A DNA stretch of 64,000 nt from Flavobacterium ajazii (GCF_010614725.1 NZ_JAAEHL010000006.1:1-64000), one strand, 5' to 3'; positions 29,707-39,480 are shown, counted from the stretch's first letter. Made by a program: numbers and translations. The notes: generated from the sequence alone by a model not told the origin.

Positions 29707-30452
29707 TGACTTTGCAGAAAATAAAAAGTGTAATTGTCGAAGATGAATTGGCAGCGCGCGAAGTGCTTAAAAATTATTTGAGCAAATATTGTCCACAAAT
29801 TGAGGTTGTTGGCGAAGCGCAGAATATCAAAGAAGCCGTTCCGTTATTGCATGAAATTAAACCGCAGTTGGTTTTTCTAGATGTAGAAATGCCTTTTGGA
29901 AATGCTTTTGATGTTTTGGAAGCGTGTAAAGATCTTCAGTTTGAAACCATTTTTGTTACCGCTTTTTCTGAATATTCACTTCGCGCTTTAAACCAAAGTG
30001 CAGCTTATTACCTTTTAAAACCAATCAGTATCGAAGAACTGATTATTGCGGTAAACAAAGTGCATCATCAGATTTTAAATCACGAAATCTTCAATCGAAA
30101 TAAAATCATTGTCGAGAATTTTCATGAGCAGAAACCAGAAAAACAACAAGTCATTTTACCAACGCTTGAAGGTTTTGAAGTAGTGAAGATGGAAGATATT
30201 GTACGTCTTCGCGGAAATGGAAATTTCACCGATTTGTATTTAAATAATGGAGCCAAGAAGATGGTTTGCCGATTTCTGAAACATTTTTCAGAGATTTTAC
30301 CGTTGCCTTTTATTCGGGTTCATAAATCGCATATTATCAATCTCAATTGTGTGAAATCTTATAATAAAGGCGGAATCGTAACATTAAACGACGGGACTGA
30401 AATTGAAGTTTCGCCAACTTATAAAGAAGAATTTTTAAAGAACTTTAAATAA
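29703..30452 (+). CDS. LytTR-family response regulator
   Basis: 249 residues. The receiver domain (about 8-125) has acidic pocket EDE near 13-15, phospho-Asp60 in LVFLDVEMPF, Thr in FVTAF, and Lys in YYLLKPI. A LytTR DNA-binding domain follows from about 145 (VVKMEDIVRLRGNGNFTDLYL, FIRVHKSHIINLNCV). It is translationally coupled to the kinase, which stops 4 bp inside it; the first ATG (29703) or the next (29706) may be used. LytTR proteins bind pairs of short direct repeats about two helical turns apart, as seen at 26735-26767 and 27798-27830. Confidence 0.92.
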   Translation: MMTLQKIKSVIVEDELAAREVLKNYLSKYCPQIEVVGEAQNIKEAVPLLHEIKPQLVFLDVEMPFGNAFDVLEACKDLQFETIFVTAFSEYSLRALNQSAAYYLLKPISIEELIIAVNKVHHQILNHEIFNRNKIIVENFHEQKPEKQQVILPTLEGFEVVKMEDIVRLRGNGNFTDLYLNNGAKKMVCRFLKHFSEILPLPFIRVHKSHIINLNCVKSYNKGGIVTLNDGTEIEVSPTYKEEFLKNFK

Positions 30453-30468
30453 TGTTTTTGATTTTTTT

Positions 30469-30927
30469 TTATAATTTAAAATCTCCTTTTATTTTTTGAT
30501 CGTAATCATAATTAGGTTCATTAGGAAAAAATCCATTTAAGTCTGGAAAAATTAATTGAAGATATTTAAAATCACGATTTTCATAGAATTTAATTGTTGT
30601 GAGAATTTCTTCGTTTAGATCACTGTTGTCAACATTTATAAAATAGACTAAAAATGTATCGATTAAGTCATCAACTTTTTCGTTTGTCGGAACATTTTTA
30701 AACTTATATTTTTCGGCATAATTCTTAATTATTTCTCCAGAAAGATTTGGTCCAAGTCCCGAAATGAATATCTCAGGTATTTTGAAGTTTTCATATATTC
30801 CCGTAGAATAAGCAAAAGGTGTAAAGCCTTTTTCTTCCATCACTGCTGTTGTGTGATAACCAAATTTTTCAATGTTATCATAAACTTTCGTAAAATATAT
30901 TTCTTTCTTTTCTTCGTTAAATTCCAT
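30469..30927 (-). CDS. DUF4262 domain protein
   Basis: 152 residues matching the DUF4262 pattern: early FGYHTTAVMEEKGFTPFAYSTG (positions ~17-38; core FAYSTGIY), then PEIFISGLG, and DLNGFFPNEPNYD near the end. No signal peptide or membrane segment. The biochemical role is unknown. It is the last gene of a minus-strand run (esterase-like, radA, GT51 fusion), 12 bp after the fusion gene. Its stop lies 16 bp from the convergent LytTR gene. Confidence 0.75.
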   Translation of the reverse strand: MEFNEEKKEIYFTKVYDNIEKFGYHTTAVMEEKGFTPFAYSTGIYENFKIPEIFISGLGPNLSGEIIKNYAEKYKFKNVPTNEKVDDLIDTFLVYFINVDNSDLNEEILTTIKFYENRDFKYLQLIFPDLNGFFPNEPNYDYDQKIKGDFKL

Positions 30928-30939
30928 GTAATAGATGTT

Positions 30940-32904
30940 CTAAAGATCAAACTCATCATCTACAGCTAAAGAATCTGTTTTGATTGCTGTAGAATCCGGA
31001 ACTTTAATTTTTATTAAAGAACGTGCATTTCCTGAAATGTAAACAGGCAATAAACCAATTGTATCTTCAGGAACTAAAAGACCTCTTCTAAACATTAAAT
31101 TCTTTAGGAATTTTTGGTTTTTAATAGCATAATCTTTCAAATTGCCTTCATCATTAAACTGATACATGAATTTTCTCGGTTTCGGAATAATCGTTGCCAA
31201 GTATAAACATTCATCTACATTTAAAGCCGAAGGACTTTTCTGGAAATAAAATTGACTCGCTTCGCCAATTCCATACACATTTGGTCCCCATTCTATAATA
31301 TTGAAATATACTTCCAGCATTCTTTCTTTGCTTACAATTCTATTATTTTCTAAAATGTAAACTAATAGAATTTCTTCAAGCTTTCGCGAAAGCGTTTTTT
31401 CACGGGTCAAAAAGACATTCTTTATTAACTGCATACTGATAGTACTGGCGCCACGAGAGAATTTCTTAGTTCGAATGTTTTTAAGAATCGATTGTTTGAA
31501 AGCCTCATTTATGAATCCACGATGCGAGAAGAAAGAAGGATCTTCAGTTGTCAGTACACATTTTCTTAAATACGGCGAAATTTGGTCTAAAGGAGTATAA
31601 TTTGGATTCTCAACTCCAACCAAAACAGGACGCTGCAGCACATTCTGAATAATGGCGCGATATACAAATTCTCCATTTAACTTATTAAGATTTGCTTCTC
31701 CGTATTTCGTAATCCTAAGATCTTCTTTATTTAATTTACTATCAAAAACTAAAGTATTCGGTTTGTTTTTATTGAATTTAAAATCCAGTTTATAATTAAA
31801 ATTACCCGTAGCTTCCATTCCCTGAAAATGAGTAAATAACCCATCAGGTAATGAAACTATGAAATCCTGAGCTTTCATTTTTGGAATATCAACTTTCAAC
31901 GTATAAACCGTATCCGATTCAGTATTATAAGAAACATACGGCTTAACTTTTATTTTGTTCAACTGCATTGTAGATGTACTGTCGATCGAAATAAAATCAG
32001 AACCCAATAAAAAGCGATAATCAAAGCGGGCGTTTTTAATTACTACATCTTTGTTTGCAATTTTAGGATGATTTATCTTCAAATTAGCAATCGAGGTATA
32101 ACCGTCTATATGTAATTCGCTTCCGTCTTTATCAATATTGGCTACATTCAGACGTATCGAGTCAAAACTTGCTTTTAAGTTATAACGCTCATCCAGATAA
32201 GGGACTCTGATTGCACCGGTATCCAAATTAAAAAAACGTATATCTGCCTTTTTATTCCTAGGATCAGCAAAACCTTTAATGTTCCATCGCTGATCAAAAT
32301 TTTTACTCTGAACATGCAGATTGGTTGTGAGCTGCTTATTATCTAAAACCAGTTTATTGATTACAATTGTTGCTTTTTTACCATTATCATCGATTCTGAA
32401 ATCAAGATTTTCCAGTTTCATATCGGTCGGAACCAGATTTAGCAATTTTGAAATAATGCGATAAGCATAATCTGCGTATTTTCTTTTTTCATCTGATTTT
32501 TCTTCTGAATTGTTCCTTTTCAAAAAAGCATCAAAATTTCTAATTTTTCCTTTTTTGACTAACTGAATATAACCTTTATCTATTTTTAAAGTTCCAATCT
32601 GAACATCCCCAATCAGCAAATTAGAAAGACTGATACTAGTTTCTATATTTTTTATATTGAAAAGAGTATCGGCATTTTTTGGCACCAGAACCACATTAGT
32701 CAGTTTAATGCTGGACAAACCATCGAAAGAAGCTTCTTTTATTGAAAAATCGCTATTGTAATCAACGGCCATTTTGTGTGTCACTTTGGCGACAGCCTGT
32801 TTTAAAAGTGAATTTCGAAAAGAATACAAACCGATGCAAAGCAAAATAAACAGTACTGCTAGTACTTTTAAAATTTTGAATATTTTTTGTTTTGGGAATT
32901 TCAT
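30940..32904 (-). CDS. AsmA-like/GT51 peptidoglycan transglycosylase fusion
   Basis: 654 residues. An N-terminal membrane anchor (about 8-28, LKVLAVLFILLCIGLYSF) is followed by about 380 residues of AsmA/TamB-like beta-rich sequence (SSIKLTNVVLVPKNADTLF, IGTLKIDKGYIQLVKKG). A GT51 glycosyltransferase domain spans about 440-610: TTEDPSFFSHRG with the catalytic Glu at about 453, RGASTISMQLIKN, and YFNIIEWGPNVYGIGEAS. There is no transpeptidase domain, so it resembles a monofunctional transglycosylase polymerising lipid II glycan strands on the periplasmic side. Located 18 bp after radA in an operon. The extended AsmA-like region is not part of the classic MtgA architecture. Confidence 0.85.
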   Translation of the reverse strand: MKFPKQKIFKILKVLAVLFILLCIGLYSFRNSLLKQAVAKVTHKMAVDYNSDFSIKEASFDGLSSIKLTNVVLVPKNADTLFNIKNIETSISLSNLLIGDVQIGTLKIDKGYIQLVKKGKIRNFDAFLKRNNSEEKSDEKRKYADYAYRIISKLLNLVPTDMKLENLDFRIDDNGKKATIVINKLVLDNKQLTTNLHVQSKNFDQRWNIKGFADPRNKKADIRFFNLDTGAIRVPYLDERYNLKASFDSIRLNVANIDKDGSELHIDGYTSIANLKINHPKIANKDVVIKNARFDYRFLLGSDFISIDSTSTMQLNKIKVKPYVSYNTESDTVYTLKVDIPKMKAQDFIVSLPDGLFTHFQGMEATGNFNYKLDFKFNKNKPNTLVFDSKLNKEDLRITKYGEANLNKLNGEFVYRAIIQNVLQRPVLVGVENPNYTPLDQISPYLRKCVLTTEDPSFFSHRGFINEAFKQSILKNIRTKKFSRGASTISMQLIKNVFLTREKTLSRKLEEILLVYILENNRIVSKERMLEVYFNIIEWGPNVYGIGEASQFYFQKSPSALNVDECLYLATIIPKPRKFMYQFNDEGNLKDYAIKNQKFLKNLMFRRGLLVPEDTIGLLPVYISGNARSLIKIKVPDSTAIKTDSLAVDDEFDL

Positions 32905-32922
32905 AAGTAACTTTTATAAAAA

Positions 32923-34284
32923 CTAACCAAACAGGAAACTCGCCACATCTTCAATTTTGGCCACGAGTTCAATTTTGATTCCTGTATTTTTTAAAGCAAT
33001 TTTATTATATTTTGACACAAAGATTGTGTTGAAACCTAACTTTTCAGCTTCCTGAATGCGTTGGTCAACACGATTCACAGGACGAATTTCTCCCGAAAGA
33101 CCAACTTCACCGGCAAAACAAAATCCTTTTGTTATCGGAATATCTTCATTCGAGGATAAAATAGCTGCAACAACTGCCAGATCAATTGCAGGATCATCAA
33201 CAGAAATTCCACCGGTTACATTTAGGAAAACGTCTTTTGCTCCAAGTCGGAATCCGGCTCTTTTTTCTAAAACAGCCAAAATCATATTCAATCTTTTGGC
33301 ATTATAACCGGTTGTACTTCGTTGTGGTGTTCCGTAAACTGCTGTGCTTACCAGCGACTGTATTTCAATCATCAGCGGACGCATACCTTCCATAGTTGTG
33401 GCAATTGCTGTCCCTGACATCTCTTCATCTTTATGCGAAATCAATATTTCTGACGGATTACTTACCTCACGCAAACCGCTTCCTAACATTTCATAAATAC
33501 CCAGCTCGGCAGTGGAGCCAAAACGGTTTTTTAGAGAACGTAAAATTCGGTACACATGATTTCGATCGCCTTCAAACTGCAAAACGGTATCCACCATATG
33601 CTCCAGAATTTTTGGTCCGGCAATATTTCCATCTTTTGTAATATGTCCAATTAAGATGACCGGAATACTGGTTTCTTTTGCAAATTTGATTAATTCTGCA
33701 GTTGTCTCTCTAATCTGAGAAATACTTCCTGCAGTCGATTCAATATAATCCGTATGCAGGGTCTGAATCGAATCTATAATCACAATTTCAGGCTGGATTG
33801 CTTCAACCTGTTTGAAAATATTCTGTGTTTTTGTTTCCGTCAGAATATAACAATTGTCACTATTGGGCGTGATCCTTTCGGCACGCATTTTTATCTGTTT
33901 TTGGCTTTCTTCACCAGAAACATATAAGGTTTTATAAGGTAATTTTAAAGATATCTGAAGCAAAAGAGTACTTTTTCCAATTCCGGGTTCACCTCCCAAA
34001 AGCGTTAAAGAACCCGGAACGATTCCACCTCCGAGAACACGGTTCAATTCGCCATCAGTTGTGTCCATCCGAACTTCCTGAGCCGAATCAATTTCTGTTA
34101 TTTTTAAAGGCTTCGGCGCTCTGTTGCCAGGAGTCGGCTCACTTTTCCATGCTACTTTTTCCTGTTTCTGAATAATTTCTTCGGCAATAGTATTCCATTC
34201 TTTACAAGCATTACATTGCCCCTGCCATTTGGCATATTGAGTACCGCAGTTTTGGCAAAAGAAGGAAGTTTTAACTTTTGCCAT
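32923..34284 (-). CDS. radA: DNA repair protein RadA
   Basis: 453 residues, normal length. It has an N-terminal C4 zinc finger (FFCQNCGTQYAKW, GQCNACKEWN), Walker A GGEPGIGKSTLL, Walker B-like IVIIDSIQ, the RadA signature LKNRFGSTAELG, and a C-terminal Lon-like domain (GISVDDPAIDLAVVAAILSS). RadA is a hexameric helicase-like ATPase that drives branch migration during recombination repair. Its ATG overlaps the stop of the upstream esterase-like gene (TAATG), so the two are translationally coupled. Confidence 0.96.
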   Translation of the reverse strand: MAKVKTSFFCQNCGTQYAKWQGQCNACKEWNTIAEEIIQKQEKVAWKSEPTPGNRAPKPLKITEIDSAQEVRMDTTDGELNRVLGGGIVPGSLTLLGGEPGIGKSTLLLQISLKLPYKTLYVSGEESQKQIKMRAERITPNSDNCYILTETKTQNIFKQVEAIQPEIVIIDSIQTLHTDYIESTAGSISQIRETTAELIKFAKETSIPVILIGHITKDGNIAGPKILEHMVDTVLQFEGDRNHVYRILRSLKNRFGSTAELGIYEMLGSGLREVSNPSEILISHKDEEMSGTAIATTMEGMRPLMIEIQSLVSTAVYGTPQRSTTGYNAKRLNMILAVLEKRAGFRLGAKDVFLNVTGGISVDDPAIDLAVVAAILSSNEDIPITKGFCFAGEVGLSGEIRPVNRVDQRIQEAEKLGFNTIFVSKYNKIALKNTGIKIELVAKIEDVASFLFG

Positions 34285-35438
34285 TATTTTGTTTTTTTGG
34301 CGAGCGTATTCATTTCATCAATTTTCTCATACATCATATCTCTGGTCAGCTCACCAATTGGTTCCATCTGCGAAGCATTTTGGTATTTTTTTGATGCTCT
34401 TTTCGGCTCACCCATTTTCTCATACATCAAACCTAGCTCGTACTCCCCCAACATAGCACGCGGATAATCAACATTGGCAATTTCAGCCATTTTACCTAAT
34501 TCATCATAAGCATTGTTTTTCAGGATAAGATTTTCAACAACTTTAAAATCATTCATCCTAACCGGAATATCCACTCCTAAAACTTCTGACATTGTATTGT
34601 ATTTATTATCAAGGTAATCTGCAAAACCAGATTTTAACACAGCGATTTTATCCTTAAATTCAGCAGAATTAATTGGTTTATAAACCTCAAAAATGTGATA
34701 CAATGCACTCGGAATTGAATGTAAAACTTCTGTATAATGAGTTGAATTTTTAAACAAATCGTATTTGTAATTCACAAGAGGATTATTTGCAATTTTAATA
34801 TTGCTGTCCAGTTTTTCTATTGGCTCTTTGATTTTTTTAATATCTCCGTCACCTGCAGACAAGTAGTAAAAAAACGGTTTTTTTACTTTTTCAAATTTCT
34901 CCGGAATACGTATTTCCATTTTTGGAGCAAGTTCCGGACTCAAACAAATATACCCGTTAAAAAGAGGAATATCTTTATACAGGTAAAAATTTATAAAACT
35001 TGCCGTTATATCATGTCCGGCTATAATTCTGAAAGGGGATGTTCTGTAATTCTTTTCAATGTAAGGAACTAATTCTGCTCCAATAAATTCGAAAAACTCT
35101 GCTCCTTTTTCAAATGGCAGTCCTGCATTCTGATCAATAGTAGAATCATCATAACGTTCACCATCATTATTTTGATGAACACCGATAATAATCATTTCTG
35201 GCAAATCATCCCAATAAACTCCATAATTTACAGCTCCGGAAAAAGGGTCAAACAAATATTCTCCATCAAGCAGATATAAAACAGGGTATTTTTTAGAAGG
35301 GCTGGTTTCATAAGAAGCCGGAAGACCAATGGTTATTCTCCTTTCGCTTCCAAGTTTTTCAGATTTGATATTATCGAATTTCTTCTGTGAAAAAACTGAA
35401 ATAGAGATTAGGGTAAGTAATAAGCAAACTTTTTTCAT
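34284..35438 (-). CDS. Esterase-family alpha/beta hydrolase with Asp at the nucleophile position
   Basis: 384 residues with a signal peptide (1-18, ending SVFSQ). The fold matches the esterase D/putative esterase family: ITIGLPASYETSPSKKYPVLYLLDG, then EMIIIGVHQNND and PYIEKNYRTSPFRIIAGHD. The nucleophile elbow, normally GHSxGG, reads GHDITA, so the Ser is replaced by Asp143. A candidate catalytic His is in STHYTEVLHSIPSALY. The last 60 residues look like a TPR-type helical pair (YELGLMYEKMGEPKRASKKY). It may be a non-hydrolytic homologue or use Asp as nucleophile, as dehalogenases and epoxide hydrolases do. First gene of the radA operon. Confidence 0.8.
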   Translation of the reverse strand: MKKVCLLLTLISISVFSQKKFDNIKSEKLGSERRITIGLPASYETSPSKKYPVLYLLDGEYLFDPFSGAVNYGVYWDDLPEMIIIGVHQNNDGERYDDSTIDQNAGLPFEKGAEFFEFIGAELVPYIEKNYRTSPFRIIAGHDITASFINFYLYKDIPLFNGYICLSPELAPKMEIRIPEKFEKVKKPFFYYLSAGDGDIKKIKEPIEKLDSNIKIANNPLVNYKYDLFKNSTHYTEVLHSIPSALYHIFEVYKPINSAEFKDKIAVLKSGFADYLDNKYNTMSEVLGVDIPVRMNDFKVVENLILKNNAYDELGKMAEIANVDYPRAMLGEYELGLMYEKMGEPKRASKKYQNASQMEPIGELTRDMMYEKIDEMNTLAKKTK

Positions 35439-35532
35439 GATTTGGGAAATAAAAAGTATTAAAATTATGGTACCAATATAATACTTTTATTTGCTTTTTG
35501 TCAAAGTGTAATTTTAAAATCAAAGAAATTTA

Positions 35533-35556
35533 GGACAAAAGAAACCGGCTTTGTCC
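35533..35556. other. Inverted repeat GGACAAA/TTTGTCC
   Basis: A 7-bp perfect inverted repeat with a 10-base loop lies between panD (minus, ending 35613) and the esterase-like gene. It may be a weak terminator for panCD or a protein site. The T run on the minus strand is interrupted, so I do not call it a terminator. Confidence 0.4.
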
Positions 35557-35612
35557 AAAAAGATTTTGACAAATCATAAATGAAGGGTAAATTTAAAAAC
35601 CGAAGAGAGTTT

Positions 35613-35963
35613 TTAAGTCAGTGAATTATCATTTTCATTAGGAAAAACAATCCATGGTTTGAAGGTTTTTGCTTCTTCGAATTCCAGAGTTGCATACGAA
35701 ATAATGATAATAATATCGTCTTTTTGAACTTTTCTGGCTGCAGGCCCGTTCAGGGTTATCTCACCTGAATTTCGCTCGCCTTTAATAGCATAAGTTTCAA
35801 AACGTTCCCCATTGTTGATATTTACAATAGATACTTTTTCGCCTTCAATAATATTTGAGGCATCCATTAAGGCTTCATCAATAGTAATACTGCCAATATA
35901 ATTAAGATCGGCCCCGGTTACTTTAACACGATGAATTTTTGATTTTATAACTTGAATTTGCAT
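35613..35963 (-). CDS. panD: Aspartate 1-decarboxylase
   Basis: 116 residues. The pyruvoyl-enzyme self-cleavage site is Gly24-Ser25 in YIGSITIDE, preceded by [14 protein letters not shown] with the conserved Lys and His, and [20 protein letters not shown] is typical. It makes beta-alanine from aspartate for pantothenate. The gene follows panC by 14 bp, so both steps feeding pantothenate are co-expressed. Confidence 0.96.
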   Translation of the reverse strand: MQIQVIKSKIHRVKVTGADLNYIGSITIDEALMDASNIIEGEKVSIVNINNGERFETYAIKGERNSGEITLNGPAARKVQKDDIIIIISYATLEFEEAKTFKPWIVFPNENDNSLT

Positions 35964-35977
35964 TTTGCAAAGGTAAT

Positions 35978-36826
35978 TTAATTTAATGATATGGTGTCTA
36001 TCAGTCTGATAGAATTAACAAATACTGCTATAAATGCACGGTATTTTTTGTCTATAATTTTATTTTCAATAGGTAATAATGTCGATTCGTCAGCAATTAC
36101 AAAATACTCTAAATCAAATCTTTCATTCCCCCGGAAAGAATTTTCTACAAATTCAACAGTTTCCTGTGGGCTTTTCGTCTGAAATACTTCTTTTGCTTCA
36201 GTAAGGGTTTTATAGATAATTGCTGCTTCCTTTCGTTCTTCAACAGTTAACCGTTCATTTCTGGAACTCATTGCCAATTGATTTTCTTCCCTAAAAATAG
36301 GGCAGCCTACTACATTAACAGGCAAATCATACTTTTCAGCAAGTTTTTTTACAATCTGTAATTGTTGAAAATCTTTCTCCCCAAAATAAGCATTGGTAGG
36401 TTCTACAATTTCAAAAAGACGTTTTACTATAGTTCCAACCCCATTAAAGTGCCCTGGTCTGAATTTTCCCTCCATTTGATTTTCTAGTCCGTCAAAATCA
36501 AATGAGCCAGATATCGTATTTCCTTCATAAATATCATCTACAGAAGGAGCGTATAAAATCATTTTATCACTCAGTCCTCTCATTTTTCTCACATCTTCCT
36601 CGAGAGTGCGGGGATATTTTTCGAGATCCTCCGGATTATTAAACTGTGTAGGATTGACAAAAATACTCACAACAGTATCATCATTTTCTTTGAGTGAACG
36701 TTGCATTAAAGCCAGATGTCCCTGATGTAAAGCACCCATAGTTGGCACAAAACCTATCGTTGAATTTGCAGTTTTGATAGTTTTTAAATATCCTTTCAGT
36801 GCTGCTTTGCCGTAGAAAATATGCAT
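35978..36826 (-). CDS. panC: Pantothenate synthetase
   Basis: 282 residues. Nucleotide-binding motifs are [15 protein letters not shown] (HxGH) and MSSRN, with [18 protein letters not shown] and [10 protein letters not shown] between them. It joins pantoate and beta-alanine with ATP. It is the first gene of panCD, with a TATGTTTG box 23 bp upstream, divergent from the GT5-half gene. Confidence 0.96.
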   Translation of the reverse strand: MHIFYGKAALKGYLKTIKTANSTIGFVPTMGALHQGHLALMQRSLKENDDTVVSIFVNPTQFNNPEDLEKYPRTLEEDVRKMRGLSDKMILYAPSVDDIYEGNTISGSFDFDGLENQMEGKFRPGHFNGVGTIVKRLFEIVEPTNAYFGEKDFQQLQIVKKLAEKYDLPVNVVGCPIFREENQLAMSSRNERLTVEERKEAAIIYKTLTEAKEVFQTKSPQETVEFVENSFRGNERFDLEYFVIADESTLLPIENKIIDKKYRAFIAVFVNSIRLIDTISLN

Positions 36827-36848
36827 GGCGGTATTATTAAAATTTGTG

Positions 36849-36856
36849 CAAACATA
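36849..36856 (-). promoter_or_regulatory. -7 box (TATGTTTG) of panCD
   Basis: Complement of CAAACATA; matches TAnnTTTG. No clear TTG -33 was found. Confidence 0.5.
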
Positions 36857-36887
36857 ATATATTAGTTATAAACTGCATAAAATTTTG

Positions 36888-36895
36888 TAATTTTG
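36888..36895 (+). promoter_or_regulatory. -7 box (TAATTTTG) of the GT5-half/DUF4270/glmS operon
   Basis: Matches TAnnTTTG, 38 bp before the ATG at 36934. It is back to back with the panC promoter. Confidence 0.5.
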
Positions 36896-36933
36896 CAACG
36901 TTTTTATTACCAAAAATTAAGTAAAATACTATT

Positions 36934-37740
36934 ATGAAAGAGAAGAGGATATTATATGTATCATCTGAAGTCGTGCCTTATTTGGCTGAAAATGAGGTTT
37001 CATTAATGTCTTATGACGTGCCGAAAATGATAAATGACCAGGGCGGTCAGATAAGAATTTTCATGCCAAGATACGGAAACATTAATGAAAGAAGGCACCA
37101 ACTCCACGAAGTAATCAGACTTTCAGGGATGAATTTGGTAGTGAACGATTTAGACATGCCTCTGATTATCAAAGTTGCCTCTATTCCTAAAGAAAGAATA
37201 CAGGTATATTTTATTGATAATGATGAATATTTTAAACGTAAAGCAACTTTTGCCGATGAAGAGGGTGTTTTATACCCTGACAATGATGAAAGAGCAATTT
37301 TTTTCGCAAAAGGAGTTGTTGAAACTGTAAAAAAACTAAACTGGGTTCCGGATATCATTCATGTTCATGGTTGGCTCGCTGCTATGCTGCCGATTTATAT
37401 GAAACATTATTATAAGAATGAAGCCCTATTTTCTGAAACTAAGATTGTGACTTCAGTTTACGGACAATCTTTTGACGAAAACCTAGATTTAGAATTTATA
37501 AATAAAGTAAAATTTGACGGTGTCCCACATGAGTCAGTCGCTGATTTAGAAACACCTAATTACGAAAACATATTAAAAGCAAGCGTATTACATTCTGATG
37601 CTGTAATTATTGCATCTGAAAATGTATCACCAAGTTTAACAAAATTTATAGAATCTTCAGGAAAACCTTTTTTACCTTTCGTCGCGAAAGATGTATTTGC
37701 TGATGCTTATACAAATTTCTACAAAACTATGGGTCTTTAA
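36934..37740 (+). CDS. Glycogen/starch synthase-type GT5 N-terminal domain protein
   Basis: 268 residues matching only the N-terminal Rossmann half of GT5 glycogen synthases: ILYVSSEVVPYLAENEVS, MINDQGGQIRIFMPRYG, DIIHVHGWLAAMLPIYMK and the late NYENILKASVLHSDAVIIAS. The donor-binding motif KxGGLADV is replaced by AENEVSLMSYDVP, and the entire C-terminal GT-B half is absent. A standard glycogen synthase reaction is therefore unlikely. It is followed after 21 bp by the DUF4270 gene and then glmS. Function unknown; it may be a binding or regulatory protein derived from a glycosyltransferase. Confidence 0.82.
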   Translation: MKEKRILYVSSEVVPYLAENEVSLMSYDVPKMINDQGGQIRIFMPRYGNINERRHQLHEVIRLSGMNLVVNDLDMPLIIKVASIPKERIQVYFIDNDEYFKRKATFADEEGVLYPDNDERAIFFAKGVVETVKKLNWVPDIIHVHGWLAAMLPIYMKHYYKNEALFSETKIVTSVYGQSFDENLDLEFINKVKFDGVPHESVADLETPNYENILKASVLHSDAVIIASENVSPSLTKFIESSGKPFLPFVAKDVFADAYTNFYKTMGL

Positions 37741-37761
37741 ATTTTAACCATTATATCAAAC

Positions 37762-39480
37762 ATGTATAATACTTCTTTTTTTAAGAAAATTCTATTAATA
37801 GTAACAGTCGCCTTTTTCTATTCATGTGATAAAGAATTCAATGCTATAGGTGATGATTTAATTGGAGACAATCATTTTGATTTAGAAGCAGAACCTTACA
37901 CAGTAACTGCTTATAATCAAAAAGTCACTCCAACAGCTACAAATAATTTAGCTGTAAATGCTTTAGGAATTTACAACAATCCAGTTTTCGGAACCTCTAC
38001 TGCAGATTTCAACACCCAGGTTGCCTTAGCCTCTTATGCACCAACCATTGGTGAAGGAGCTGTAATTGACAGTGTAACATTAAATATACCTTATTTCATA
38101 GATCCAACTAAAACAGTCTTTAATTCAGAGGATGGCAGTTCAACTTATGTTCTTGATTCTATTTATGGACCTGAAACGGGAAGACTTAAATTAAGCGTTT
38201 ACGAATCCGGTATTTTCTTAAATACCTATAATGCCAGCAATTATGATTTAAACAAATTTTATAATACTGACAGAAACAGCGATTTTCAAACACAATCTGA
38301 AGCGTTAGGAGCTAGATTAAATGACAGAACTAAAAAAACTATAAAAGACGATGCTGGAAACATTACAATTGTAGATGATGCGTCAGAAAACGACGAATTC
38401 TTATTTAGCCCAAAAGAGATAAAAGAAACAACTCCAAAAACAGAAACTACTGCTGAAGTTATTAAAAGAATCAAGCCTGAAATGCGCTTACATTTGAACA
38501 AAGATTTTTTTAAAACTAAAATTTTCGATGCTCCAGCAAGCAAATTAGCTGCTGATGATGTATTTAAAAACTATTTTAAAGGATTGTATTTTAAAGTTGA
38601 AAAATCAGGCACACTTCCTGGAAGAATGGCAATGATGGATTTTAAATCCGGGAAAATAACTATTTTTTATAAAGCTAAAACTGCTTCAACAACTGATGCT
38701 GAAACAGAAATGGAATCAAAAACACTTGTAATAAATTTAACTGGTAATACGGTAAGTTTGTTACAGGAAAACAATTCAACATCTGATTACACAACCGCAA
38801 CTGCAAATGATACTACAGAAGACGAAAGGCTATATCTAAAAGGAGGACAAGGATCTATGGCTGTTATTGAGCTTTTTGACAAAACTGATTTAGGCAGATA
38901 TGAAAACGGCGTATTTGTAAACACTCCAAACGGTGTATCAGATGAATTAGATGGAATCAGAAACAATGTTACAACTAACCAATGGATAGCTAACGAAGCT
39001 AATTTAGTATTCACCATTGATTCGGAAAAAATGGCAAATACTCCTGAACCAAACAGGATTTATTTGTATGATTTCGATAACAATACTATACTTGCCGATT
39101 ATTCCGCTGACCGAACAACAAGCCTTACAGGTGATACTAAAAAATCCAGAACAGTTTTTAGTGGTATTATAAATTTAGATACAAATAAAAGAGGAACTAC
39201 ATATAAAATACGAATTACCAATCATATTCGAAATCTTATCAAAAATGCCGATGTTACCAATGTTAAATTAGGACTAGTCGTTACAGAAGATATTAATACG
39301 ATAACATCCAGTAAATTTGATAAAACCAAAACGATTAATAAAATTATATCTGAAATCCCAACAGCTTCTGTAATGAATCCGTTAGGAACTGTATTATTTG
39401 GAAGTAATATTCCTCAAAGTGATACAAATAATTATGCTAAAAGATTAAAATTTGAAATTTACTACACGAAACCAAATTAA
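37762..39480 (+). CDS. DUF4270 lipoprotein
   Basis: 572 residues with a lipoprotein signal (Cys22 in FYSCDKE). It begins after the lipobox with GDDLIGDNHFDLEAEPYTV, the DUF4270 hallmark, followed by beta-rich sequence (GEGAVIDSVTLNIPYFI) and a C-terminal YAKRLKFEIYYTKPN. Predicted outer-membrane lipoprotein of unknown function. It sits between the GT5-half gene and glmS with gaps of 21 and 10 bp, one operon. Confidence 0.85.
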   Translation: MYNTSFFKKILLIVTVAFFYSCDKEFNAIGDDLIGDNHFDLEAEPYTVTAYNQKVTPTATNNLAVNALGIYNNPVFGTSTADFNTQVALASYAPTIGEGAVIDSVTLNIPYFIDPTKTVFNSEDGSSTYVLDSIYGPETGRLKLSVYESGIFLNTYNASNYDLNKFYNTDRNSDFQTQSEALGARLNDRTKKTIKDDAGNITIVDDASENDEFLFSPKEIKETTPKTETTAEVIKRIKPEMRLHLNKDFFKTKIFDAPASKLAADDVFKNYFKGLYFKVEKSGTLPGRMAMMDFKSGKITIFYKAKTASTTDAETEMESKTLVINLTGNTVSLLQENNSTSDYTTATANDTTEDERLYLKGGQGSMAVIELFDKTDLGRYENGVFVNTPNGVSDELDGIRNNVTTNQWIANEANLVFTIDSEKMANTPEPNRIYLYDFDNNTILADYSADRTTSLTGDTKKSRTVFSGIINLDTNKRGTTYKIRITNHIRNLIKNADVTNVKLGLVVTEDINTITSSKFDKTKTINKIISEIPTASVMNPLGTVLFGSNIPQSDTNNYAKRLKFEIYYTKPN

